64,000 nt of DNA from Neurospora tetrasperma FGSC 2508. Its lineage: Eukaryota > Ascomycota > Sordariomycetes > Sordariales > Sordariaceae. Every line of letters begins with the position of its first letter. Within the stretch, counting starts at the first letter, position 1. Position numbers and translations under genes: made by a program. The notes under the pieces are model-generated. The model did not search any database, was not told where the DNA came from, and saw only the letters and a list, made by a program, of their open reading frames with translations. Shown in pieces: positions 46,422 through 59,500 of the stretch. The stretch lies in contig NW_009799179.1 in assembly GCF_000213175.1 (NCBI RefSeq), positions 8,682,281 to 8,746,280 of the forward strand, written 5' to 3'.

Positions 46422-47384
46422 AAGTACGTATATAGTATTAAATAAGTAAATAATTAATTATTTAACTAGCGGTAGAAGGAATAAACCTTCTTATACTATT
46501 ACTAGCAAACTTAATATTTTCTATAATGGGAAGTAATTAAATTATACTATATTAGTTTTAGTAAGGTAGCTTAAACTATTATAATTTATAATAAGCTATA
46601 GTACTTATCGAATATACGAACTCTATTTATAAATATAACTTCGTATATATCCGAAAAGAGAATATTATTTATTAGAATAATAAGTATTAATACATATAGT
46701 ATATATAAGAAGAAACTAAATAAAAACCTACTAGATAGTAGAAATTCGTTAATATCGATATTTATATTTATAAATTTAATTGTATTTATACTTTCTACTC
46801 TTCCTAAATTAAAAAGAATAATTGATTACTTATATTACAGTTTATTTTAGTCTTGTACGGCTAATAATAGAAAAGGTAGTATCCTATACTAACTAATATA
46901 AGTTTAGTATATATACTTAAATAAATTAAAAATAGGAAATCTAATTTACTTTTTAGAGGGAAGGGGGTTCTAGTTTCTTTCTGCTAAATTCTTAGTCTAA
47001 CGACTCTATTATATCCTCGGCGAGATCCGACAATTTATTACTATAGTCCTATTAAAAACTTCAATATAAATTCTATATATATATAATAGGATATACCGCA
47101 CTTAATTTACTAATTGTTTATCGATATTTAAAATTGGAAATTAGTCGGGAGGAGGAACCAAAGTAACCGATACTTTAATATAATTTATTAAACCGTTAAA
47201 TATAGTAGGCGAACCTAAAGGAGAAATTATAAGAGGTCTATTAGGCTTTAAATTTTAATTTACTATATTACTCCAATTATTATCGGCGTCCGGTACGGTA
47301 AGTATAAAATTATTATCCTATACTAAGTTAGTATATATTTAGAATATATTAAAGAGAAGATATTTAATTTACCCTTTTATTTAG
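46422..47384. other. RIP-mutated spacer, unassigned, with one tandem-unit copy at its right end
   Basis: Between the MULE-like element and the Gypsy fossil. No boundary or protein relic was recognised, except that 47310-47384 is the left half of a unit repeated at 54228. Confidence 0.5.
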
Positions 47385-47587
47385 TATAACGTGGACAGTA
47401 CGGTTAATACGGGTACTAGTCGTATAATTTAATTAAAGTTCTATAAAGGAGGAAAAGTCTACTTAAAATGCAAATTTACCAGCGTTAAGAGGTTTTTATT
47501 AGGGCTGCGCACTCTATACTACTATAATTAATGATAGTTCTAATCCTAGAGATTAGAGTTTATAACCCGGGCGTTAGCCCTATAATA
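47385..47587 (-). repeat. 3' LTR of the Gypsy fossil
   Basis: Direct-repeat partner of 53947-54149, equal length, preceded by TTTAG. Confidence 0.85.
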
Positions 47588-50500
47588 TTACTTTCCTCCT
47601 TCCCCCTCCCTACCCCTCTCCTACCTACCCTTATAGTTAGTTTCTAATACGTTCGCAACTTTTATTTTAATTATAAGTTTATTTCCTATACCGCCGACCG
47701 ACGTATTCGTACCTTCTATTTAATATAGTAATTATCGTACTAAACGGCAATTAACGGTAAATAATAATAGGTAGTAAGTAGTAGTTTTAACGTTCGTACT
47801 TTTTAAATTTATATATATAATTCCTTTTCCTTTCGCTTTTTAAACTTCTTCCTCTTCTCTTTTCTTCTTTAGCGGCGGTTTAATCCCTTAAGGTAAATAG
47901 TATTAACCCTCTTTCTACCTAATATTAATCTATTTCTTCCGACCTTTCTAATACTTTTAAATACCCTATTATATATTATCCCCCCTATTAATTCAACTTT
48001 ACCCCCGGGCTCCGGCCCCCAAATTCCTTATCCTACTAAGAGTAGCCTACTAGCCCCCGCCTCCGCCCGCCTTGACGCCTTGCCCCCCGGCCCTTCTCCC
48101 CCCGGCTCCTCCCCGCTGGCGCTAGCCCCCCCAACGCCCCCTCCCTAGACCCTAGCGCGCCCCCCTCCCCTAACCGCCACCCTTAGCCCCCGCCGTACGG
48201 CTACTACTACTATTACAACTCCCTTAAACTCGCACTCTAATAAAAAGTACTAATATAATATTAATTTTTTTTTTTTTTTTTTGTATTCTACTCTCTTAAA
48301 GTCTCTCTTCTAATGTTATATCGTTGCTAACCTTCTTATTACAATCTAATTACAAGGAATCTATTATCCCCTATATTATATATTTAAATATAAAGCGGGT
48401 TTATTTTATAATACTTAGTCGTACTATATATATTAATTATTATAATAATAGTAAATAGTACGACCGGGTATTGCCTATAATTCTACGTACGTTCGCTGTT
48501 TAGGAGGTAGCGTCCGGCGTTATAGCTAAGGCGGTAGTAAAAAAGAATTTGAATTAGTATATAAATATTTAAAGGAATATTATTAAATTATATAAAAGGG
48601 GATTTATCGACTAATATATTACTCTTACCTCTTTCTTTCTATTTTCCTTCCTACTTAAAAACCTTAGTACTAACCTCTCTCTTTTTTTTTTCTTTTAATT
48701 ATAAATATTTATACTATATTAAAGGAACCTCCCCCTTCCCCCTCTCCCCTCCGTCGGCGGCGCCCCCTCCTTATAAATTATATATAATTTAGAATAGGGT
48801 AGCGGCTTTAAAAGTAAGGATAAATATTATAGAAGTAGGAGATAATTATAAGAGAAAAATTTAAAAGAAGTAAAAAAGTTTAAAATTAATATTGCTCCCT
48901 TTTTTCCTTTTTATAACCAACGCTATTATTTTTTATATTTAATAATAAAATATTCGGTTAGACTATTGTTAGTAATAATTAAACTATATTTAATTTTAAA
49001 ATAGTTTAGTACTATAATATTAATTATTATTTATAAGGGTTCCTAAATTTATTTTACCTATCCTACCTACTTTACTAATACTTTTCTACGCCCCTTCTTT
49101 ATTTAATAGTATAAAATCTCTTTTATAAAATATTCTTTCTTACTATCGATTATAATAATTGGAAGTTAGGGGTCGGTAATAACCTACTCTAATAGGGGAT
49201 TATTCCAAATATATTATAGGAAATCTATATAGAATTTATTAAAGACCCTAATAATAAAATTAGTAAATTCTATAATATATAAATTAAGAACTCTTAAGAT
49301 TGTATATTTAGTAAATACTTAATTTAATTTCTTTTTAAAGCATTTGGTTCTAAAATTTTTAAGGTTTAATTATACTTTATTCCCCCTTTTAGAGACTTTG
49401 GTTAATTATTTTTTATAATTTGTAAAATACTTTTAATTTTATATTGAAATGGTTATTATTGTTTAATAAAGATTTATAATTTATTATAGCTATATAACGA
49501 AACTTTTAATTCTCTTCTATAGGTTTATAAATTTGGCTTCTATAGGTTGGGTAGTAATTATTATAGGGGATTACGGGTAATAGTTATAAGTAGTAAAAAA
49601 TAGAAATATTTTAATTGTAGCGTTTACTCTATTATTAATTGCTAATTATATAGCGGGGTACTAATAATCCTAATTATTTTATATATAGTTTACGAAGATT
49701 CTTAAGAATATTTATACTTTTTAATTTATATATTCTAGCCTGCTATCGGTCTAGGGGTAAAATACTATATTTAATTATTATTCTACTCTAAGGAAGTTGT
49801 AAAAGTATTTCTAGAAATTACTAATTTAATTAGGACCTTTATTATTAATAATAAACCGGAATTAGCTATAGTAGTATATAAAATATTATAGAAAAGCTTT
49901 AGTAACTACTTTTACTTTTATAGTAGGTATAGGTTCTAAGATTATTACTTTATTAAGCTGGTTTTTAATAATTAAGAGATTTATATAGCTTTCTAAAGGT
50001 AGGAAGTTAGTAATAAAATTTATTTAAATATTTTTAAAGAATTAATTTAGGATTAGTAATAGTTTAAATAGCCCTCTCTTCTATTTTCTTTAATATTTTA
50101 CCCTTCTATAAGTATTATAATTAATTATAAATAAATGAATATAAATATTTATTAATAGTTAAAGGAATTTCTATTAATAGTATATATTATACTTTCTCTC
50201 TTTAAGTAACCGAGAGTAATCGAATCGTATATTCCTTAAATAAAATATATATATAGAATATTCTTCTCTAAATCTTCGGGAAATATATAGAAGGCGGCTA
50301 CTTTAATAATAGTTAGGGTTCCGGAGATTTAAATACGATTTTAATAATATAACCTCCTTAAATTATTAATTAAATATTCTCTTAATTGTATTTTTAAACT
50401 TTAAATTATAGTAAATAAGCTTCGGTCGCCGTTAATAACTACTTAGAAAATACTCTAGTAAATTATATCTTATTAAATTACTTTCTTATAGAATTACTAT

Positions 50501-53500
50501 AAATCCGGATTCTTAAATACCTTTACGCTCTCCCTTATAATTATAGAGGAGGCTACTATACGAACGTAGTTTTTAAGAGCTTCTTAAGGGATTAATTATA
50601 TTTCCTTTACTTCCGCGTCCTTTTCGTTAAGTTTATTTTAATCCTACTATAATAGAATATTAAATATTATAATGAATTTGCTTAGGCAATACTAAATTTC
50701 GAAATTGAACTTCGAAAGAAATTTAATTTAATATACTTAATATTTAAAGAGTTTCTATCTTTCTATAAAGTATTTAAAGTTCTAATAATTAATTATAATA
50801 ACGAATTTCTTATAATTTTTAAATTCTATTAATTATTCTTCTAAATATTGAATAATTGCTAGTATTTTCTTATTATAGATAGGGTAATTACGTTTAACTA
50901 GTGTAAATTTTTAAGAATAGTATATAATTATAGTTTTTTTACTATTTCTTTCTTATATAAGGACGCCGCCGAATTTATAATTACTATAATTAGCCTTTAA
51001 GAATATAAGTAGGTTGGAATCCTATTATATAAGGATAGGGGCTTTAGTAAATAGTTTCTTTTATTATTAGAATATAGTATTATATTTAGTAATTTATTCG
51101 AAGGGGACCCCCTTCCTTATAAATATTATTAATAGTCCTACTACCGAAAAGAAATTTTTAATAAATATATAGTAATAATTTACAAAATTTGGAAAGCTCC
51201 TCACCCCTTTCTATAATATAGGGGCTTCTTAATTTATAATTGCTTTAATCTTTTTAAAGTTTATTTAAATATTTATACCTATAATAATTATAAAACTGAA
51301 ATATTTTATAACTTTAATAGTAAATTCGTACTTCTTAGGATTTAAATAGAGTTTAACTATTACTAACCGCTCTATTATTTTATAGACTTTCTCTAAATAG
51401 TCTTTCTTCGATCTAAAATAAAAAAACTAATATATTATTTATATAGGTTAAAGTAGAATTATTAAAATAATTACCGAGAATATTATTAATATACTATTAG
51501 AAGGTCGTTAGAGCTCCTAATAACCCAAATAGTATTATAAATTACTTAAAAAGGCTATATTATATATAGAAGGCTATTTTCCCTTCTTTTCCCTCTACTA
51601 TATAAATTTTATAGAACGACTATACTATATTTATCTTAGTAAATTACTTTACTTTAATTATAATATAGAAAGTTTCTTTAATTAAAGGTAGCGGGTAATA
51701 ATTAATTTTTATAATAGTATTTAGAGCCCAATAATTATAATAGAATTATAAACTTCTATTTAACTTCCAAACGAAGAGGACCGGTATTATAGTTAAGGAA
51801 TTACTAGTACGGATAAACCCCTTATCGAAGAGGTCTCTAAGTATCTTCTTTAATATTAAGAATTTATTTCTTAATATACTATAAAATAATCTATAAGAGA
51901 ATAGTATTTCTTTACTATTTTCGTCCTTTTTAACCTTTACCTTATAGTTAATATTAGGGTAATATTAGTTTACTTTATCGGCCTCCGACTATTTCTATAC
52001 GTAGAATAAATCGTATATATTAGTAGGGATCCTCTTTTTTAATTCTTTATCGGTTAAATCGACTTTAGGTTTAAAAGCCTTCTTTACGTTTTATAGGCTA
52101 ATAGTAGATATTATTACTTTCGTAGCTTCTTTACTACTTTCTTTCTTAATCCGGTTTAATATAGCTATAAAGGTAATAGTTAAATAGTAAATAGTTTCTC
52201 TAATTTCTATAATATAAGGGAAAAACCCTTTAAATATATATTTTGAATATAGGATTTAATATCCAATTACCCTATATTAGAATTTATATTTATACGGAAT
52301 TGAGTAGGCTTTTATTATAATTAACTATAATTTTCCTAATATTATAGAGAATTCTAATTTAGGGATTATATAAATGTAAATAATTAATTTATAATTATAA
52401 ATATTTACTTTAAAATAGATAATACCCTTAATTTTTATACCCTCTATTTTAGTGGAGGTGTTTTTAATATATTTCTAAGGAATTAGGATTATTAGAATTT
52501 TCAACTTTTTAACAATTCTTTTACTAATAATAGTATAATATTAATAACCTTTATTAATAAGGGTATGAAATTAATCTTTATTATTAATAGTAATAGGGAT
52601 TTTAATAATATTTATTTCTATAAAACTTAGGAAGTTCGAAGCTCCCACCTCCTTACTTAATACTCTTATTTATTCTTATACCCAGCTTTATATAAGAGCT
52701 ATTCTTTTCCCGACCCCTCTAAGGAAGAATCTTTAGTATTTTCTAATAATAATTTAATCTAAGATTTAGTAGCTTTAATATTAATACTATTAGAATATTA
52801 AGCCGGTTTATATATATAGCCGTTAATTATATACCTATTAGCCCCGTAATATAAATAAAGTCCGGTTAAGCGCTATTTATCGCGTTCCTTTTAAGAGACC
52901 TATTTAATATATTTAATATCCTTACTATAATTTTCGCTTTTAGTTTTAGTAGTATTTATTGTTATAAGTATATTACCGTTAATACTTTTTAAGGGTAGAT
53001 TTGTAATTTATTCTTATTAAGGAAAAGACTTTTAATAATAGTTAGTAGCCCCCTTATTATTCCTACTAAATTTATAGAAGGTTTAGTTCGATTCGAACCG
53101 TTAAGTAATATTTTTCAAATATTCTATATATTAATTATAAATTTTAAATATATAGATTAAAATTAATTAATTATATAGAATATTAAATATAAAAGTATTT
53201 AATTAGGCGAATTAGAATTTATCTCTTTATATTAAACTTCCTACCTTCATTAGGTTCTCTTTAAAAATTGGGAAGAAATCGGCGAAATTCTAATTCTTAT
53301 ATTAGTAAATAGTTCGTAGGCGAATTAATACGAACTATTTCTTATTTTTATTACTAAAAATTCATTTTAAATAATTAAATTAATTAATAGGCTGGTAGGA
53401 ATCGTCAATATAACCGTAGCGCTAAAAAGCCTCTACTTTAATTATTTTATCGCTAGGGAGTATATTAAATAGTATTAATTATCCTAATCTATTATTAGAA

Positions 53501-53946
53501 ATTACTTTAATTACTTTCTTTTCTTTATATATAAAGTATAGCTATATAAAGAATAGGGAGAAGGTTAAAGTAAATCTATCCTATTTTAATTACCGAATAT
53601 TCTTATATTTAGTATTAAGAGCAATAATAGGGGTAGTTTCTTAAATAGTACTAATTATAATATTAGGGGTAGTAATAATTATATAGGTAGTTATTTAAGT
53701 AGGCGCTTAGGGGTTGCCCTATACTCCCTAAGTTATAAGTAATATATTAATAGCGGTTCTAATAGCGTCGGCGAATACTACGTTCGTAAATATACTTTTA
53801 ATAAAATTATCTCTCTCTCTCTCTATTCATTAAGCTTCGGCCCGTTACACTTCTTCTTCTACGTTCGATATAGCATATTACTACCCTTGCTACTATAACG
53901 GCAATATATTTTAATCTATTAGTTCTATTAGGTTGATAGAACTTAA

Positions 53947-54149
53947 TATAATAGGGATAATATAGTTAATACGGGTACTAGCTGTATAACTTAATTAAGG
54001 TTCTATAAAGGAGGAAAAATATATTTAAAATGCGGATCTACCGGCGCTGAGAGGTTTTTATTAGGGCTGCGCGCTCTGTACTACTATAGTTAACGATAGT
54101 TTTAGTCCCAAAGACTAGAGTCTATAACCCGGGCGCCAGCCCTATAATA
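53947..54149 (-). repeat. 5' LTR of the Gypsy fossil
   Basis: Direct-repeat partner of 47385-47587, equal length, followed by TTTAG. Its sense-strand start shares about 18 bases with the LTR of the neighbouring short element. Confidence 0.85.
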
Positions 54150-54338
54150 TTTAGAAGAAAGGTAAGAATATATAATAGCGAAGAGGGTACAACGGGTAGT
54201 AAATCGTTTAATATAATAGGGGCAAGGTTATTATCCTATATTAAATTAATATATATTTAGGATATATTAAAGAGAAGATATTTAACTTACCCCTTTATTT
54301 AAAAGAGAAATAAGCGTATATAATAGCAAAGGGGGTAC
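54150..54338. repeat. Tandem repeat units (about 150 bp) split by the two LTR elements
   Basis: Sequence 47310-47384 continues, after removing the Gypsy insertion, into 54155-54227. A second copy begins at 54228 (TTATTATCC...), runs to 54338 and, after the short element, continues at 56592 (GACGGGTAGTAAATCG). Shared strings include AAGAGAAGATATTTAA, TATATAATAGC and ACGGGTAGTAAATCGTTTA. Confidence 0.75.
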
Positions 54339-54600
54339 TATTATAGGGCTAGCGCCTAGGATTAAAGACTCGGCTTTGCTAAGTCTGCTAAGCCGGGACC
54401 AGCTGTATCGATAAGGATGCGCGCCTTCTGGTTGGTCGGATCTACATATTTGCCTAGCCCGTACGGTCTTAGCGCCCTATATAAAACCTTCTCCAGACTA
54501 TACTTATTTAGTATAGTCTTCTTTTACTCTCTTTATTAAATAGAGTATTTTAATTATTATATAATTATTTATTATATAATACTCTGGTAGACCCGTTATA
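54339..54600 (+). repeat. 5' LTR of the short element
   Basis: Direct-repeat partner of 56325-56586; visibly more AT-rich than its partner. Confidence 0.88.
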
Positions 54601-56324
54601 TTATATTTAACCCTCTTTTTAATCCCCGTTACTATTCTCTTGTAGGTACGCCTAAAGAGTCTCTCCCCGTCGCTCTCGTACATTAGCGACTCCCTTTATT
54701 TACGATATCTACCTATTCTCGCTACCCGGACCCCCGTCCCTCTTGATAATAGTACCAATACAAATCTTGTAGTTTTAAAACCCTTAAAAACGGATATAAT
54801 AGTTTAGTACCGCCTTTAAGATTGTACTAAGTAAATTCGCCGCTCTTAAAACTTCGCCGGCTACCCGGAAGCTAGTCCTTTTTACCCTTAAAAAGTTCTT
54901 AGAGAGTCAGGAAAATTTTGAAATATAGGTTTTGAGCGCGTAGGCTAAATTTTACGTGGATAGCCTCGCTATTAGCGATTTAGAAGTGTAGTTCTACTAT
55001 TTGCTCGCCTGCCTATCGCCCGCTATTAAGAAGCTACTCGTCGCTTTCACTACCTATGGCCCCCAGTCGCTATTTAAGTTACTCTCAAAATTTAAATTTA
55101 CTTACGGCGATCCTAACGTTACAAAGCGCGCCGGCTAAGAGTTTTATTAGCTACGCTAAAAGCCCAACTCCAAAAAATCTATAGCGGCCTTCCTTACCTA
55201 CTTTAAGAAAATACTTTACTATACCCGGGTAGACTCCTAGTTAGAAGCAACCAAAATTAGTCAGCTAACAGTTTCCTTAAATAATAATTGGAAGTAACGG
55301 CTTTTAAAAAGAATCAATATACTTAAGTAGTGTTTATTATTGTTTAAATACCTTTACTATCTTAATAGTAATACTTTTTTTGCCTCGATTCCATTAAAGC
55401 AACCGGTTGATTACAATAACGCTAGTAATCCTATAGATACTTCTATTAATTATATTGCGCCAATAAGGATAAAGGGGAGTAATAATATTTTTTAGAAGTA
55501 GAAGAATAAGTAGAAGAAGGAAGGTAAGTATATTAATTGTAATAGCAGGTTGTATTAGTTTAAGTAGTATAAAAAGACGAAGATGAATATAATTCGGCTA
55601 TAACCCGGTAGGGGTTTAAATAGTTACAACAGCGATAATTAAAAGGAGGAGCTCTTAGATTGAGTAAAGTTTCGTTAGAGATAACCCTAATAAGACTATA
55701 GTAGAGGGAGCGTTAATTAGAGATTTAAAAGGAGGAGTCTCTAGTAGTTAGGCGAGGCGAGGTTGTAACGTAGGTATTAGTAGTGTAGTAAGTTCTTAAA
55801 TTATACCTCTCTATATATAGCTAGTTTAATTTTAGTATTTACTATAATATACAACCATTAGAGGGTAGTAGATATAATATTTCGTAAGTATAAGGACTAT
55901 TAAACTATCTTTATAGTAGTAAGGATAAGGCTTCTACTAGTAGGAGAAGTAGAGCGTTACAAAGTATTAAGTAATAGCTTTAATTTTAATTGTTTCTATT
56001 ATAGATTGTTGATATAATATAATAACGGTCCTTGGATAGGTAAGGTCCAGAAATGTCCTCTAATTTAGTCTTAGTACTTCGGCCGGGGTATAGTTCTATA
56101 AGGGTAGTAACGTACTATTACCGATTTAGGTAGAGGGTAGGTAGTTGTACAACGTTTATTCGGGGGTTTAGTGTAGATACTTTTCTAGTGTTGTTAATTC
56201 TTACCTATTTAGCTAGGCGTTTAGCTGGGAGCGGTTGTGCTAGATTTTGGCCATTTTTCGTATATTTAGCTGCGTTTCTATAGGCGTAGAGGACCGGGCT
56301 CTCTATAGGGCAGTAGGGGGGTAA

Positions 56325-56586
56325 TGTTATAGGGCTAGCGCCTAGAATTAAAGATTCGGCTTTACTAAGTCTGCTAAGCCGGGACCAGCCGTATTAATAA
56401 GGATACGCGCCTTCTAGTTAGTCGGATCCACATATTTACTTAGCCCGTGCGGTCTTAGCGCCCTATATAAAACCTTCTCTAGACTGTACTTATCTGGTAC
56501 AGTCTTCTCTTACTCTCTTTATTAAATAGAGCATTTTAACTATTACACGACTGCTCGCTGTGCAATACTCTGGCAGACCCGTTACA
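56325..56586 (+). repeat. 3' LTR of the short element
   Basis: Direct-repeat partner of 54339-54600 and the better preserved of the two. Confidence 0.88.
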
Positions 56587-56591
56587 CGTAC

Positions 56592-59500
56592 GACGGGTAG
56601 TAAATCGTTTAGTACGTACTTTTATTATTCCGGAATATTTCCGAGGGGGTTTACTTCGATCTACGTAGTACAAACAATAGTACTATCTTTACCTTTAATA
56701 AAATATACTTCCTATTCTATTCTATATTCGTCTATCTCTTTCTTCTACATTCTAAATAATTTATCCTCTATATAAATAATTAATTTAAAACTATAAATAG
56801 CGTTTATAAGTTCTCTTTTAATTAGAGGGAGGTTAGGCTAAATATATAATTAATATATATTAGTATATAGTCTATCTATATTATTTACCGGGTATATCTA
56901 CTAACTAGGAAGGTTATTTATATTTTGTTATTATAGAGTAAGGGTAGACTAGCCGACTATTATTTAGAAGTCCTAATTAAAGTTTAAATATATAAATAAG
57001 CAAACTCCTTCTAAAATATACTCTAATTTACTATTATTGCGAGGGTATTGTCTATTAAACTATATATTATTAATATATATAATATATATAAATAGAATTT
57101 ATATAATAATATACTAAATAGTAGAAATAGTTACTATATTTATTTATAAACGTATTATTAACAACCTTAAACAATCGTATTAAATAATTTAATAAATTAA
57201 AACCTATTTAGGTATATTTAAACTACTCGTTTATAAGTATCGGTAATAACGTTAAATAATTTTACTTTATTTTTCGGGATATCTAAAAAGCGGGTAAAAT
57301 ACTACTGTTGGAATAGAATATATTAGATAAGCGTACTAAATGTAAAATAAAGTGAATTTTATATATATATATTAAATATAAGGTTAGTCGATTACCTTCT
57401 CGTAACTTTTATTTCTATACGTAACAAATTGTTTATAATAGAATTAATATCGATATTAGAAGAATACTTTAAATTGAAATATCTAATGCGTAATTATAGA
57501 ATTGTAAAAATCTAATTATATTTTAAATTATTTATAATATTTACTTTATAGCTAGTAATTTGAATTAATATAGGTAGGATTATATAAAGAAAAGAAGTAC
57601 AATTTATATTCTAGTATTATACTTTAATAAAATCATTATATAATTAAACGGCATCGGGCTATAGAAATACCTATATTCCAAGTTAGGGTTATTTATATTG
57701 AAAGTTGTTTTAGCTAAAATTTTAGCTTTATTTATCCTATTTACCTATTTTAATTCTAAATCTATAGCAATTACTCTAATATATTTAAGTTAATATATAC
57801 GTAGTATATTTAATTATTTTTAAATAATAGTTAGAATTATATTTACAATAACGCTATAATTCTATATTATTAAACTATAAAGTGTAAAATAGTAAAGGTA
57901 AGTATTAATAATACAAAGTAGGGGTAATAATGTAAACCGAAGGAAAAATATATTTAAAGGTTGTATTATACATCGCTCATTTAACCTACTTTTACGTTGA
58001 ATATAGTATAAAAATAAAATAGTAGTGCTTTATATATAGCTATTAATAAATATAAGACGCGATAGTAAAAGGATCGATATATAAGTCTTATATATCAAAT
58101 TTACTAGAATTTAGTACCTTAGTAGAATAGAGGGGAAGGAGAAGGAGAGGAATAGATTTACTTTTGTACGAGAGGGAGTATAATATTTTAGGCCGTTTAT
58201 ACTCCGACTTTGTTTAAATTTTTAAATTATTTACTTATTATTCTATCCAATCGGTTCGATTTCACTTTATTGATATTAAATTATATATATTATTTCAATT
58301 TACAATAGTTTATCCGTTTAGAGCTTTAGGGTATTATCGTATATATATACGCTTCGTTAGAATATTAAACTCAATTTATACTTTAATACTCTCTCGTCTT
58401 ATAAATATAATATTTATATATAAATATATATATTTAGGGTATACCTTAACCTAACTACTATTCTTTATAATTAATATTATTTAATAATAATACTAAATAA
58501 CCGTACGCTATAAATTACCCTTAATTGAACCCGAATCGACGTAGCTTCAAGGTATTCTTCGGCCTAAGCGAGATAGTCCTCAACGAAAAAAACCCGGACG
58601 AATAGGGATATTTCTATAATATATATATTTAATATAAAGCTTAGTATTACGTTCTAATATATATTTATACTTATATAAGCCCGATCCCCTACAATAATAT
58701 TAGATAGGTACTTCCTAATAAATCTTATATTAAATTATTTAGATTTTTTAATTTGTAACTAACATTTAAATTTTAAAGATAGCGAATAGAGAAGGAAGTT
58801 AGTATCCCTACTCGAAACTATTAATATCTAATATATATTATAGATAAAATATATATTAATTTAATTTAAAATATTAATTAAATTAATTAATACCTCTAGT
58901 TTCGATAGTTACTATATTAGATAATACGCACCCCCCCAACCCGGCAGTTCAAATCTCTATAATAAACAACTTCGTATAAATATATTTATAAAGTAAATAA
59001 ATATATATAGTTACTAATTTAATAAATTTAATTACTTTATTAGCGAGGATATAACCTCTATATATAGCTATACAGCTTCCAACTAGTAGGACGTATATTT
59101 AATATTTATATTATTAAATATATATAGAATATATATTAATAGGTATTATATAGCTTCGCAAATATTTTTACAATAGTTACCCTAGGGCAAGTAAGCCTAC
59201 TTATTCTCAATTTACTAAATAATTAGTTTATATTCACTTAAATATAGTAATTCTCTACTATATTCGTACCGAGCCTAAGCTGTACGCCTTCGAATATAGC
59301 GCTAGGGAAATATAAATTTATATATTTAACTTAAGAGTAAGGCTTAAATATTAAAAACGCTATAGTATATTAAAGCGTTAGGTATTATTTCGTAATTGGA
59401 GGTATACCCGGTTTTTAATTAAACTTAAGTAAATATTAGATTAGCTATATATATAATTTATATGTAATAAAAAGACTACTAATATTATATAGTCGTATTA

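Larger units (their letters stand above)
47385..54149 (-). mobile_element. Ty3/Gypsy LTR retrotransposon fossil, 6.8 kb
   Basis: Bounded by two direct repeats of 203 bases (47385-47587 and 53947-54149) and a perfect 5-bp target duplication TTTAG (47380-47384, 54150-54154). Sense is the minus strand: a polypurine tract lies just inside the left repeat (purine-rich on minus, about 47588-47630), and a reverse-transcriptase YxDD-box-like relic of Gypsy type lies near 51395-51450 on the minus strand. It is heavily broken throughout by RIP and cannot be functional. A 210-base GC-rich patch at about 47998-48210 survives near the 3' end. Both repeats have diverged well beyond recent insertion, mainly through RIP, so divergence cannot be turned into an age. 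Confidence 0.85.
54339..56586 (+). mobile_element. Short (2.25-kb) LTR retroelement fossil
   Basis: Two direct repeats of 262 bases (54339-54600 and 56325-56586) beginning TGTTATAGGGCTAGCGCC and ending GACCCGTTACA in the better-kept right copy. The flanks GGTAC (54334-54338) and CGTAC (56587-56591) are a near-perfect 5-bp target duplication. A polypurine tract with a GGGGGG run precedes the right repeat, giving plus orientation. The 1.7-kb interior has a gag-like relic with a zinc-knuckle-like patch near 55530-55585 and shows no recognisable pol, so it was probably non-autonomous. Broken many times; superfamily not certain, related to the neighbouring Gypsy fossil by its LTR end. Confidence 0.85.

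Noticed and set aside
56560-56775. Plus-strand 71-codon frame in the RIP block
   Set aside because: It starts within the right LTR of the short element and runs into low-complexity AT-rich sequence; chance frame.
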